From assembly GCA_050955065.1 (NCBI GenBank), contig JBPBQT010000376.1, positions 1-7,531 on the forward strand: 7,531 nt of DNA, read 5' to 3'. The notes below the pieces were generated by a model that was not told the DNA's origin, did no database searches, and saw only the letters and a program-made list of their open reading frames with translations. The translations under genes were made by a program, and so were the position numbers. Positions within the stretch are counted from its first letter, which is position 1. Each line of letters opens with the position of its first letter. This stretch comes from Robbsia sp050955065 (GTDB lineage: Bacteria > Pseudomonadota > Gammaproteobacteria > Burkholderiales > Burkholderiaceae). Of this stretch, positions 1 to 5,513 are shown piece after piece.

Positions 1-468
1 ATGCAGTTGTTTGACCGCTTCCCTCATAGCGTCGAACAGGTCGCCGTCATACAGATGGTCGATCAGGTGGGCAATGACTTCGCTGTCGGTCTGACTGGCA
101 AACACGTAGCCGCGCTGCTCGAGCGTCGCGCGTAACGATTCATGGTTTTCAATGATGCCATTGTGCGACAGCGCGAAGCGCGGCGTTCGTGCATCCGGCG
201 AGAAGTGGGGATGGGCATTTTCGGTAACGGGCTTGCCGTGCGTCGCCCAACGGGTGTGGGCGATGCCGGTATAGGCCGACAACTCACGCCGGATGAGTGC
301 TTCCTGCAATTTCGCGACGCGCTCGACGGAGCGGACGCGCACCAGTTTCCGGTCGTGATGGAGCGCGACGCCGCACGAGTCGTAGCCGCGATACTCCAGG
401 CGCTTGAGGCCATCGATCAGGATGGGCAGGATATCGCGTTGCGCGACCGCACCGACAATGCCACACAT
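1..468 (-). CDS. glmS: GlmS, glutamine--fructose-6-phosphate aminotransferase (isomerizing), N-terminal part, cut by window edge
   Basis: Makes glucosamine-6-phosphate from fructose-6-phosphate and glutamine in the cytoplasm, the first step towards UDP-GlcNAc for peptidoglycan and LPS. The reading frame on the minus strand gives 156 codons before the edge. It begins MCGIVGAVAQRD, so Cys2 becomes the N-terminal nucleophile after Met removal, as in class II glutamine amidotransferases. Further family landmarks are LEYRGYDSCGVA (about residues 24-35), HTRWATHGKP (about 71-80), ALSHNGIIENHE (about 98-109) and QTDSEVIAHLIDH (about 125-137). Only the glutaminase domain is visible; the two SIS sugar-isomerase domains of the usual ~605-610 aa protein lie beyond position 1. 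The ATG at 468 is fixed by the Cys2 rule and by a GGAGA ribosome site at 479-475 (minus), six bases upstream. The gene is divergent from the Lrp-type regulator. No frameshift is seen. I could not identify a convincing sigma70 promoter for it in the 163-bp gap. Confidence 0.97.
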   Translation of the reverse strand, partial: MCGIVGAVAQRDILPILIDGLKRLEYRGYDSCGVALHHDRKLVRVRSVERVAKLQEALIRRELSAYTGIAHTRWATHGKPVTENAHPHFSPDARTPRFALSHNGIIENHESLRATLEQRGYVFASQTDSEVIAHLIDHLYDGDLFDAMREAVKQLH

Positions 469-532
469 GATGTTTCTCCATAAAGGGTGTTCATGTGAAT
501 CCGTCGGTCAATGGTAAAAGGATGATGGCGAA

Positions 533-595
533 ATGAAATTTCATAATCATCTTGTTTTTGGAATTTGACACCTTCTTTTATTCCGGGTGAAATTT
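533..595. promoter_or_regulatory. Candidate Lrp-type operator: palindrome plus repeated TGAAATTT
   Basis: ATGAAATTTCAT at 533-544 is a perfect 12-bp palindrome with an A/T core. Its half TGAAATTT (534-541) recurs exactly at 588-595. The AAATTT centres are 54 bp apart, about five helical turns, so both would face the same side of the DNA. The second copy covers the proposed -10 box of the regulator gene. Lrp/AsnC proteins typically bind several phased, A/T-centred imperfect palindromes and often regulate their own gene. The assignment to this regulator is inference from position and shape. Confidence 0.45.
565..593 (+). promoter_or_regulatory. Probable sigma70 promoter of the Lrp-type regulator gene
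   Basis: A perfect -35 box TTGACA lies at 565-570. After a 17-bp spacer comes TGAAAT at 588-593, a 4/6 match to the -10 consensus. Transcription would start near 600, leaving a leader of about 32 bases before the ATG at 632 and placing the possible GTG start at 587 upstream of the message. Confidence 0.55.
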
Positions 596-631
596 ACTTT
601 CATACGGATGACGATTGACGAGGAAAAGCAG

Positions 632-1123
632 ATGCCTGGAATCCAACTGGACGAACTCGATCTGCGCATCCTCGGCATCTTGCAGAACGATGCGTCGCTG
701 TCGAATGTGGCACTGGCGGCGCGCGTGCATACCTCGCCTCCCACCTGTTTGCGCAGGGTTCGCAGTCTTGTCGAGGCGGGCGTCATTCGGCGGCAGATCG
801 TCGTCCTTGACGCGGCGCAGATGAACTGGAAGCTGACCGCGATTGTCGAGGTGAGTCTCGACCGGCAAAGCTCCGAGGACCTGGACGCGTTTGAATCGTA
901 TATTGGTGCGGAACCCGCGGTGACGCAGTGCTACCGCGTGACGCCCGGTCCTGATTTCATGCTGGTCGTCGAGATGACGGACATGAATGAATATGACGAA
1001 CTGGCGCGCCGACTGTTCAGGAATTCCGCCAACATCCGCAACGTGCGGACGTTTTTTTCCACGCGCCGCTCCAAATTCGAGGCGAACGCCCGCGTCCCCA
1101 CGATTGCGATCAAAGGCCAGTAG
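632..1123 (+). CDS. Lrp/AsnC family transcriptional regulator
   Basis: A DNA-binding regulator of the leucine-responsive/AsnC family, 163 aa, a normal length for the family. Residues about 5-60 form the winged helix-turn-helix: LDELDLRILGILQNDASLS, then the recognition region AARVHTSPPTCLRRVRSL and EAGVIRRQIVVLD. Residues about 66-155 match the RAM effector-binding and oligomerisation domain, with the turn VTPGPDFMLVVEM where small-molecule ligands, often amino acids, bind in relatives. The frame stays open back to a GTG at 587 and an ATG at 608. I chose the ATG at 632 because GAGGA at 620-624 is correctly spaced (7 bases), the predicted start MPGIQLDELD fits relatives, and the promoter at 565-593 would start transcription downstream of 587. 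It is divergent from glmS and may regulate itself through the TGAAATTT elements. The natural ligand and target genes cannot be read from sequence; amino-acid metabolism or the nearby transport genes are possibilities only. Confidence 0.93.
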   Translation: MPGIQLDELDLRILGILQNDASLSNVALAARVHTSPPTCLRRVRSLVEAGVIRRQIVVLDAAQMNWKLTAIVEVSLDRQSSEDLDAFESYIGAEPAVTQCYRVTPGPDFMLVVEMTDMNEYDELARRLFRNSANIRNVRTFFSTRRSKFEANARVPTIAIKGQ

Positions 1124-1217
1124 CAATGTTTCGCAATGAATGAGTCGTCGGCTATTCCTGCGTAATATGATGCGCTAACACCCGCCTACCATCCCTCCAC
1201 GCCGGAATCATTGCAGA

Positions 1218-1949
1218 ATGAAAGCCGTTCCTTTATATCTTTCATGTATTTCAGGATTGCTTTTTATATTGCCGATTTTGTTGGCGGCTGGCTGGCCGGT
1301 TTCGAGAGTGCAATACAGATATCTGGGAGCGGCCTGCGCCGTATTCTGCACCAGTACTTTCTTTCTCATTTTGCCGTTTGCCCTTCCGGTTCTGAAAGTC
1401 GGGCACGCCAACTGGACCGGGAAGATACTCAGCATCGTCGCCGTGTACACGATCATCCTGCTTCGTCCCCGCAGTGATCCAGCACGGAAATTCATGACGT
1501 TCACGCAAAGAAAGGGGAGCCTTCGGCGCAGCCTGGCGATTGTCCTGTTGCTGGTGCTGTTTTCCGTTCTCGTCACGGTATTGGGGAGCGATGATGGACG
1601 GCTGCCGATCAATCCGGAAAAGCTTGCATTCGAGGCCACGTTGCCCGGAATCGATGAAGAGGCGGTTTTCCGAGCGGCGTTCCTGGGGTATTCACTTGCA
1701 GCGGTATCCAGGCGGAAGACGGGAAATTTCGAGGGTCTGGTGGGTCCGGTATTTGCCAATATGGTGCTTTTCGGTCTCATACACGCGCTGCATGTCGATG
1801 CCGCATTTCATATGCACTTCGATATCGCCACTTTCGCCATCACTGGGAGCGTCGGTGCGGGTCTGGCAATATTGACGCTGAACAGCGGCTCGATTTTTTT
1901 GCCCGTGATCGCGCATAATCTGGCGAATTGCGTGGGAATGCTCGTATAG
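1218..1949 (+). CDS. CPBP family intramembrane glutamic endopeptidase (CAAX-protease/bacteriocin-processing type)
   Basis: A 243-aa, strongly hydrophobic protein predicted to sit in the inner membrane. It carries the motif series of the CPBP (Abi/Rce1-like) protease family: EEAVFR at residues 147-152 (EExxxR, catalytic Glu147/Glu148), FGLIH at 185-189 (His189) and HNLAN at 233-237 (His233, Asn234, Asn237). All motif residues are present, so an active enzyme is plausible. Hydrophobic stretches lie roughly at 5-25, 36-58, 68-82, 104-122, 174-192, 203-222 and 226-243. Family members cleave prenylated proteins, mature peptides, or protect producers from their own bacteriocins, but most bacterial ones have no known substrate. 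No peptide-precursor gene is visible beside it. The ribosome site is weak (CGGAA at 1203-1207), so the start is less certain. TATGAT at 1166-1171 is a possible -10 box without a good -35. The gene is visibly less GC-rich than glmS or the amidase, consistent with acquisition. Confidence 0.9.
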   Translation: MKAVPLYLSCISGLLFILPILLAAGWPVSRVQYRYLGAACAVFCTSTFFLILPFALPVLKVGHANWTGKILSIVAVYTIILLRPRSDPARKFMTFTQRKGSLRRSLAIVLLLVLFSVLVTVLGSDDGRLPINPEKLAFEATLPGIDEEAVFRAAFLGYSLAAVSRRKTGNFEGLVGPVFANMVLFGLIHALHVDAAFHMHFDIATFAITGSVGAGLAILTLNSGSIFLPVIAHNLANCVGMLV

Positions 1950-1980
1950 AGCGCCTTTGCGACCCGGGGGTCCGGCGTTG

Positions 1981-2024
1981 AAAAAGTGAAATTACACGCA
2001 GTCTGTCGTGCGCATTCACGTTTT
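1981..2024. terminator. Possible bidirectional terminator between convergent genes
   Basis: AAAAGTGAA (1982-1990) pairs with TTCACGTTTT (2015-2024, one bulged G). Inside it CGCA (1997-2000) pairs with TGCG (2009-2012). The A-run supplies a U-tract for leftward transcripts and the T-run one for rightward transcripts, as expected between the converging protease and acetyltransferase genes. The right arm overlaps the acetyltransferase stop codon. A second, smaller GC-rich hairpin sits just upstream (GACCC/GGGTC at 1961-1972 inside CGCC/GGCG). The paired arms are interrupted, so confidence is moderate. Confidence 0.4.
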
Positions 2025-2858
2025 CCGCGGTGCAACAAACGTCGGTTTGGTGTAAGCAAGACGAAACCCCGCCCGCTCCGCGTTTCGCGCACTGACGTTG
2101 CGCGGCCGGACGGTAAGCGTTGCCAGCACGCATCCCAGATCGCGCGCCATCTTCAACCTCGCTTGCAACAAAACGGCCTGAGCGCCACGTTTCCGGAATG
2201 CGGGCAGGGTCCCCGCAATATATAGATGGGCAGTTTTGCCGATGGCCGTATCGAAAATCGCCATTGCGGCGCTACCGGCCGGCTCGCCGTCAATGTCGAG
2301 AATGCTCAGGATGGTGTCCGACCGGTGCCGCGCGATACGAGCGAGGACTTCCGCCAACGCGATCGAACGACCCGTGTCGACATGCGAAAACGCTGCAACC
2401 GACAATTGTTGCCATTGCGTTCTGGTTTCCTCCCGATCGACGATGCGCAATGCGAATCCATTCGGGGTTGCCGGCATCGCAGGCAGATCGGACAAGTTCA
2501 ACGCGTAGCTACTGGAGAACGCATTGACGGTGAAGCCACGATGCGCCAGTACCGCGAGGCAATGCACTTCTGCATGCGGACATAGGTCGAATTCAGCCTG
2601 AAGTCCGGCCGCCTCGTACTTCTGCTCCAGGTCAGCGATCTGGTCGCCGTCGAAGGGAATCAGCATTCCGGCACCCGCGACATGATTCAACTTACGTCCG
2701 TGGCGCGGTTCTGTAAACATCGCGATTCCGCCTGCGACTTTCACCGATTCGGCCCTTTGGTCCGGGTAGAGGTGACCATGAGCGATGACCTGTCTTTTCA
2801 GATGACATGCATCCATTTCCTCCATGATGCGCGCCGTGTCGAATGCCGTTATTTGCAT
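2016..2858 (-). CDS. GNAT family N-acetyltransferase, two-domain type
   Basis: A 280-aa cytoplasmic acetyl-CoA-dependent transferase; the acceptor substrate is unknown. The C-terminal half (about 135-275) is a recognisable GNAT fold: an acceptor-side strand at SAAMAIFDTAIGKTAHLYIAG (about 196-216), the acetyl-CoA pyrophosphate loop FRKRGAQ at 221-227, followed by the helix AVLLQARLKMARDLGC, and the motif B region NVSARNAERAGFRL (254-267). In the loop, the usual Q/RxxGxG/A pattern reads R222-x-x-G225-x-Q227, so the last small residue is replaced by Gln. The N-terminal half (LYPDQRAESVKVAGGIAMF at about 30-48, then DLCPHAEVHCLAVLAHRGF at 91-109) resembles the degenerate first GNAT-like domain of long GNAT proteins. 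The ATG at 2858 has only a weak ribosome site; Met12 and Met15 are alternative starts. Two -10-like hexamers (CATAAT, GATAAT on the minus strand) lie within the neighbouring gene remnant, so its promoter may be embedded there. Confidence 0.85.
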   Translation of the reverse strand: MQITAFDTARIMEEMDACHLKRQVIAHGHLYPDQRAESVKVAGGIAMFTEPRHGRKLNHVAGAGMLIPFDGDQIADLEQKYEAAGLQAEFDLCPHAEVHCLAVLAHRGFTVNAFSSSYALNLSDLPAMPATPNGFALRIVDREETRTQWQQLSVAAFSHVDTGRSIALAEVLARIARHRSDTILSILDIDGEPAGSAAMAIFDTAIGKTAHLYIAGTLPAFRKRGAQAVLLQARLKMARDLGCVLATLTVRPRNVSARNAERAGFRLAYTKPTFVAPRKT

Positions 2859-2868
2859 GAGTCTACCG

Positions 2869-3030
2869 ATGGAACTGGATTTTCGCGCATCCGCATGGCC
2901 GTTGCACCATTATCATTATGACCGTTTCAATAGCGACGCTGAGGAGGAAAAGGGCTCGTGGTCGCTGTCTTTTCTGACCAGTCCGCTCGGGGAAATCGAT
3001 CGCATCAATGTGTGGCTGGACGGTATGTGA
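2869..3030 (+). pseudogene. C-terminal remnant of a beta-lactamase-like serine hydrolase (DUF3471-type tail)
   Basis: The frame reads MELDFRASAWPLHHYHYDRF, then WSLSFLTSPLGEIDRINVWLDGM and a stop. This resembles the C-terminal DUF3471 domain often attached to beta-lactamase/penicillin-binding-type serine hydrolases: a strand ending in LxHxHYDxF, followed by a strand with F-T-x-x-x-G-x-I/V-D. The roughly 350-residue catalytic domain, with its SxxK and YxN motifs, is absent. Upstream DNA is occupied by the acetyltransferase on the opposite strand, whose start codon lies about 10 bp from where the resemblance begins. I see no convincing ribosome site at 2869. A small free-standing protein is possible but less likely. 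The domain assignment is from recognition of the pattern, not from a search. Confidence 0.55.
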
Positions 3031-3152
3031 CGAAGCTGCGGCACGGGAATGCGATCGCCGAATTCGTTCTGGACCGCGTCGAGGAAGTCGATGGCGTGGA
3101 CCGGGTGGGGAACGAAAGAAGTCTGTCAGGTGAAAACGGCGCTCGCGTGTGA

Positions 3153-3716
3153 TCACGTCGCTTGTAAGACCCGCCGGTCGCGTTCGAGCAGCCCGTACAG
3201 TTCGCTGTCCGACACCTCGTCGCCCACGCTCCAGCGCTCGCGCAGCAGTCCTTCTCGAACGAAGCCGAGTCGCTTCAGAAGGCGTGCCGATGCAAGATTG
3301 CGTGGATCGATGTCCGCCTCGATTCTGTGCAGATTCAGGGCGGTGAGCGCGTGGTCGATCAGCGCGGACGTGGCTTCACGCATGTAGCCGTGGCCCCAGT
3401 GCTGCCGTTGCAGACAGAAGCCGATTTCCGCGCGACGGTTGGGGACATCCGCACGCGAGAGTGCGCAATCCCCGACCACGTCGCCGGTGGTCCGTAAGCA
3501 GAGGACGCAGATGAGTTCCTCGCCAGCGGCGGACCGCTTCGATGCGCGCGCGATGCGCTCCTTCGCCTGATCCAGGCAGTGCATCGGCAGAAACGAGAAA
3601 TAGCGCATCGCTTCGGCATCCGACCAGACGGCGAACAGCGCGCTCGCGTCCTCGTCTCGAATCGGCCGGAGAACGAGGCGCGGGGTCGTCAGCGTGATGG
3701 GCGCGAAAAACGGCAT
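3153..3716 (-). CDS. RimJ/RimL-like GNAT family N-acetyltransferase
   Basis: A 187-aa cytoplasmic acetyltransferase of the RimJ/RimL (ribosomal-protein N-terminal acetyltransferase-like) branch; many members modify small molecules or other proteins, so the substrate is not assigned. Landmarks are the N-terminal strand ITLTTPRLVLRPIRDED (7-23), AEIGFCL (96-102), the acetyl-CoA loop QHWGHGYM with a complete QxxGxG pattern (Gln105, Gly108, Gly110), HRIEADIDPRNLASARLLKR (130-149) carrying Asn140 of motif B, and the C-terminal GLLRERWSVGDEVSDSELYG (156-175), typical of this branch. Length is normal. The ATG at 3716 has a poor ribosome site, but the family's N-terminal strand begins right after it and no better in-frame start is seen. 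An extended -10 element at 3743-3751 could drive it. It is unrelated in detail to the other acetyltransferase nearby, so this is not a simple duplication. Confidence 0.92.
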   Translation of the reverse strand: MPFFAPITLTTPRLVLRPIRDEDASALFAVWSDAEAMRYFSFLPMHCLDQAKERIARASKRSAAGEELICVLCLRTTGDVVGDCALSRADVPNRRAEIGFCLQRQHWGHGYMREATSALIDHALTALNLHRIEADIDPRNLASARLLKRLGFVREGLLRERWSVGDEVSDSELYGLLERDRRVLQAT

Positions 3717-3742
3717 GGTGGCGTTGCGCAGGAAGAAGCCTC

Positions 3743-3751
3743 ATTAAAACA
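3743..3751 (-). promoter_or_regulatory. Candidate extended -10 promoter element for the RimL-like gene
   Basis: On the minus strand the sequence reads TGTTTTAAT: a TGn extension followed by TTTAAT, a 5/6 match to TATAAT. Transcription would begin near 3735, about 20 bases before the ATG at 3716. No good -35 box is present at the usual distance, which is tolerated by extended -10 promoters. Confidence 0.35.
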
Positions 3752-3768
3752 TACAGGCATGCTACGGG

Positions 3769-3864
3769 CTAGTGCGCCGCCAGCTCGTGCAGCGCGAGGT
3801 GCTGCAACAGCATGAGCGTTTTGCCATCCACGACGTCCCTCCGGTCAACCGCGCTCAGCGCGTC
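3769..3864 (-). pseudogene. Probable C-terminal remnant of a Nudix hydrolase (NudK/ADP-sugar pyrophosphatase-like)
   Basis: On the minus strand a frame of 31 codons ends in TAG at 3771-3769 and reads DALSAVDRRDVVDGKTLMLL followed by QHLALHELAAH. The pattern of an acidic/basic segment, then DGKT and a run of Leu, resembles the last helix of Nudix hydrolases of the NudK/ADP-ribose pyrophosphatase group, which commonly end in ...DGKT-xxLLxxL. The Nudix box (GX5EX7REUXEEXGU) and the rest of the gene are absent. Upstream the frame runs straight into the G-run array and then the permease gene. No start codon or ribosome site suits a small independent protein. The identity rests on a short motif and is tentative. 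Confidence 0.4.
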
Positions 3865-3865
3865 G

Positions 3866-3900
3866 CACCCCCCGCACCCCCCCCCGCACCCCCCCCGCAT
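3866..3900. repeat. Tandem C-run array (G-runs on minus strand), potential G-quadruplex
   Basis: The plus strand contains CA followed by 6 C, GCA followed by 9 C, GCA followed by 8 C, then GCAT. The minus strand therefore carries G8-TGC-G9-TGC-G6, with a further GGGG at 3911-3908 just upstream. Three-base loops between long G-runs are well suited to G-quadruplex formation in RNA or single-stranded DNA. The array begins only 7-18 bases after the stop codon of the leftward permease gene, so its transcript would carry the G-runs. Runs of this length are prone to replication slippage and also to sequencing error. Confidence 0.85.
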
Positions 3901-3917
3901 CTCCGCGCCCCGCATCC

Positions 3918-5402
3918 TCAACGCACCTTCGCCGGATGCTCCTTGCCGCGCAGCACCGAATGATAGCGTCCGTACGCGAAATACATCACCAGCCCCAGCA
4001 CCAGCCAGATCACCAGCCGCGCCCAGGTCGCGAGCGGCAGGCCGAACATCAGCAGCAGGCAGAACAGGATGCCGAGGATCGGCACCACCGGTACGGCCGG
4101 CACCCGGAACGGCCGTGGCCGGTTGCGCTCGCTGCGGCGCAGGTAGATGACGGCTGCGCACACCAGCGTGAATGCGAACAGCGTCCCGATGCTGACCATC
4201 TCGCCGAGGATACCGATCGGCACCAGGGCCGCGACGATCGCCACCACCACGCCGATCATCGCCTGGCTCAGATACGGCGTCTTCGTGCGCGGATGGATGC
4301 GCGCGAAAACCGCCGGCAGCAGTCCGTCGTGCGCCATCGTATAGAAGATGCGGCTCTGTCCGTAGAGCAGCACCAGGATCACCGTGGTCAGTCCGGTCAG
4401 CGCGCCGAGCTTGATCAGGATCGAGAACCACGGCAGGCCGATGACGTCCACGCCCCGCGCGATCGGGTCGGCGACGTTCAACTGCGCATACGGCACCAGA
4501 CCGGTGAGCACCGCGGCCACCGCGACGTACAGGATGGTGCAGATCACCAGCGAACCCAGGATGCCGATCGGCATGTCGCGCTGCGGGCGTTTCGCTTCCT
4601 GCGCGGCGGTGGAGACCGCGTCGAAGCCGATGAAGGCGAAAAACACGACCGACGAGCCGCGCAGGATGCCGCTCCAGCCGAAATGACCGAAGGTGCCGTC
4701 ATTGGGCGGGATGAACGGCGTCCAGTTGACGCGGTGTACCGAAAAAGCCCCCAGCGCGATGAAGGCCGCCACGACCACGAGCTTGACGACGACCATCACG
4801 TTGTTCAACTTCGCGGATTCGCTGGTGCCCCGCATCAGCAGGCCGGTCAGCACCAGGACCACCGCGGCGGCGGGCAGGTTGAGGAGCGCGGTGGCGTGCG
4901 TGGTGCCATCGGCCAGCAGGACGTCGGTTCCGGGCGCCGCGGTGAAGGTGGGAGGCAATGTGACGCCGAGGTTCTTCAGCACGCTGACGACGTAGCCGGA
5001 CCAGCCGACCGCGACCGTTGCGCCGCCCACCGCATATTCGAGGATCAGATCCCAGCCGATCATCCAGGCGAACAGTTCGCCGAGCGTCGCATACGTGTAG
5101 GTGTAGCTGCTGCCGCTCACGGGAATCAGCGCGGCCAGTTCGGCGTAACAGAGACCGACGAACGCGCAGGCCACGCCGCCGAGAATGAAGGACAGCATGA
5201 TGGCGGGCCCGGCGTAGCGCGCCGCCGCGGTGCCGGTCAGTACGAAGATGCCGGCGCCGACGATCGCCCCGATACCCATTGCCGTGATGCTGAATGCGCC
5301 GAGGGTCTTCTTCATCGCATGATCGCCGGTCTGCGCGTCGTGCGCTCCGTCGATGATGTCCGCGACGCTCTTGCGCGCGCTGATTCCGGAATGCTCTGTC
5401 AA
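3918..5402 (-). CDS. APC family amino acid permease (cationic amino acid transporter/YfnA-like)
   Basis: An inner-membrane secondary transporter of 494 aa from the amino acid-polyamine-organocation superfamily, closest in style to the CAT/YfnA group. A hydrophilic N-terminus of about 30 residues is followed by MKKTLGAFSITAMGIGAIVG and AGIFVLTG, the TM1 substrate-binding signature (GAIVGAGIF at 45-53). CYAELAALIPVSGSSYTY (TM3 region), FFAFIGFDAVSTAAQEAKRP with PQRDMPIGI (TM6 and following loop) and YGQSRIFYTMAHDGLLP (TM8 region) are further family landmarks. About 12 membrane segments can be counted. The start is a TTG at 5402, supported by AGGAG (5413-5409, minus) six bases upstream; Met30 at 5315 is an alternative that still keeps the whole membrane domain. 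The substrate cannot be assigned. The gene is divergent from the amidase with 465 bp between them, suggesting possible co-regulation. Confidence 0.93.
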   Translation of the reverse strand: MTEHSGISARKSVADIIDGAHDAQTGDHAMKKTLGAFSITAMGIGAIVGAGIFVLTGTAAARYAGPAIMLSFILGGVACAFVGLCYAELAALIPVSGSSYTYTYATLGELFAWMIGWDLILEYAVGGATVAVGWSGYVVSVLKNLGVTLPPTFTAAPGTDVLLADGTTHATALLNLPAAAVVLVLTGLLMRGTSESAKLNNVMVVVKLVVVAAFIALGAFSVHRVNWTPFIPPNDGTFGHFGWSGILRGSSVVFFAFIGFDAVSTAAQEAKRPQRDMPIGILGSLVICTILYVAVAAVLTGLVPYAQLNVADPIARGVDVIGLPWFSILIKLGALTGLTTVILVLLYGQSRIFYTMAHDGLLPAVFARIHPRTKTPYLSQAMIGVVVAIVAALVPIGILGEMVSIGTLFAFTLVCAAVIYLRRSERNRPRPFRVPAVPVVPILGILFCLLLMFGLPLATWARLVIWLVLGLVMYFAYGRYHSVLRGKEHPAKVR

Positions 5403-5460
5403 GGCGTTCTCCTGGAAATCGACGACGCTACCGGGCGGCGGTGTCGGGCAAGCGTTGCCA

Positions 5461-5474
5461 GCATCGATCGATGC
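5461..5474. promoter_or_regulatory. Perfect 14-bp palindrome, candidate operator
   Basis: GCATCGATCGATGC is perfectly self-complementary over 14 bp and lies 59-72 bp upstream of the permease start codon, where a promoter or operator would be expected. No known regulator consensus is recognised with certainty. Binding by a dimeric regulator is inference. Confidence 0.35.
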
Positions 5475-5499
5475 AGCATACGCCGGCCGAAATCTCGCG

Positions 5500-5513
5500 G
5501 GCGATAAATCGCC
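5500..5513. promoter_or_regulatory. Inverted repeat GGCGAT-AA-ATCGCC, candidate operator
   Basis: Two perfect 6-bp arms separated by AA at 98-111 bp upstream of the permease start. Its centre is 39 bp from the centre of the neighbouring palindrome. The sequences of the two dyads differ, so they would be sites for two proteins or for different surfaces of one system. In RNA the loop would be too short for a strong hairpin, favouring a protein-binding site. Confidence 0.3.

Noticed and set aside
469..532. Possible sigma70 promoter for glmS (TTGACC or TTTACC on the minus strand)
   Set aside because: No -10 hexamer of acceptable quality lies at a suitable distance from either -35-like box.
587..631. 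GTG start at 587 for the Lrp-type regulator
   Set aside because: It would lie upstream of the predicted transcription start and lacks a ribosome site, whereas the ATG at 632 has a well-spaced GAGGA.
578..1126. 182-codon minus-strand frame opposite the Lrp-type gene
   Set aside because: Antisense shadow; the plus strand shows a full helix-turn-helix and RAM domain.
3031..3152. Coding-like stretch between the hydrolase remnant and the RimL-like gene; the minus-phase reading HAIDFLDAVQNEFG recalls an acyl carrier protein
   Set aside because: The phosphopantetheine Ser of DSL is missing, an in-frame stop lies just upstream, and the plus strand in the same phase looks equally coding-like. No identity can be supported.
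3149..3156. GTGATCAC palindrome at the end of the RimL-like gene
   Set aside because: Only 8 bp, overlaps the stop codon, and has no T-rich tail or partner site; expected by chance.
3866..3900. C-run array as a phase-variation switch of the permease or as a CRISPR-like repeat
   Set aside because: It lies after the permease stop codon, so changes in length cannot shift that frame, and the units are far too short and contain no spacers for a CRISPR array.
3936..5507. 523-codon plus-strand open frame opposite the APC permease
   Set aside because: Composition dominated by Arg, His, Asp and Gln, with no hydrophobic or domain pattern; it mirrors the permease codons and is a shadow.
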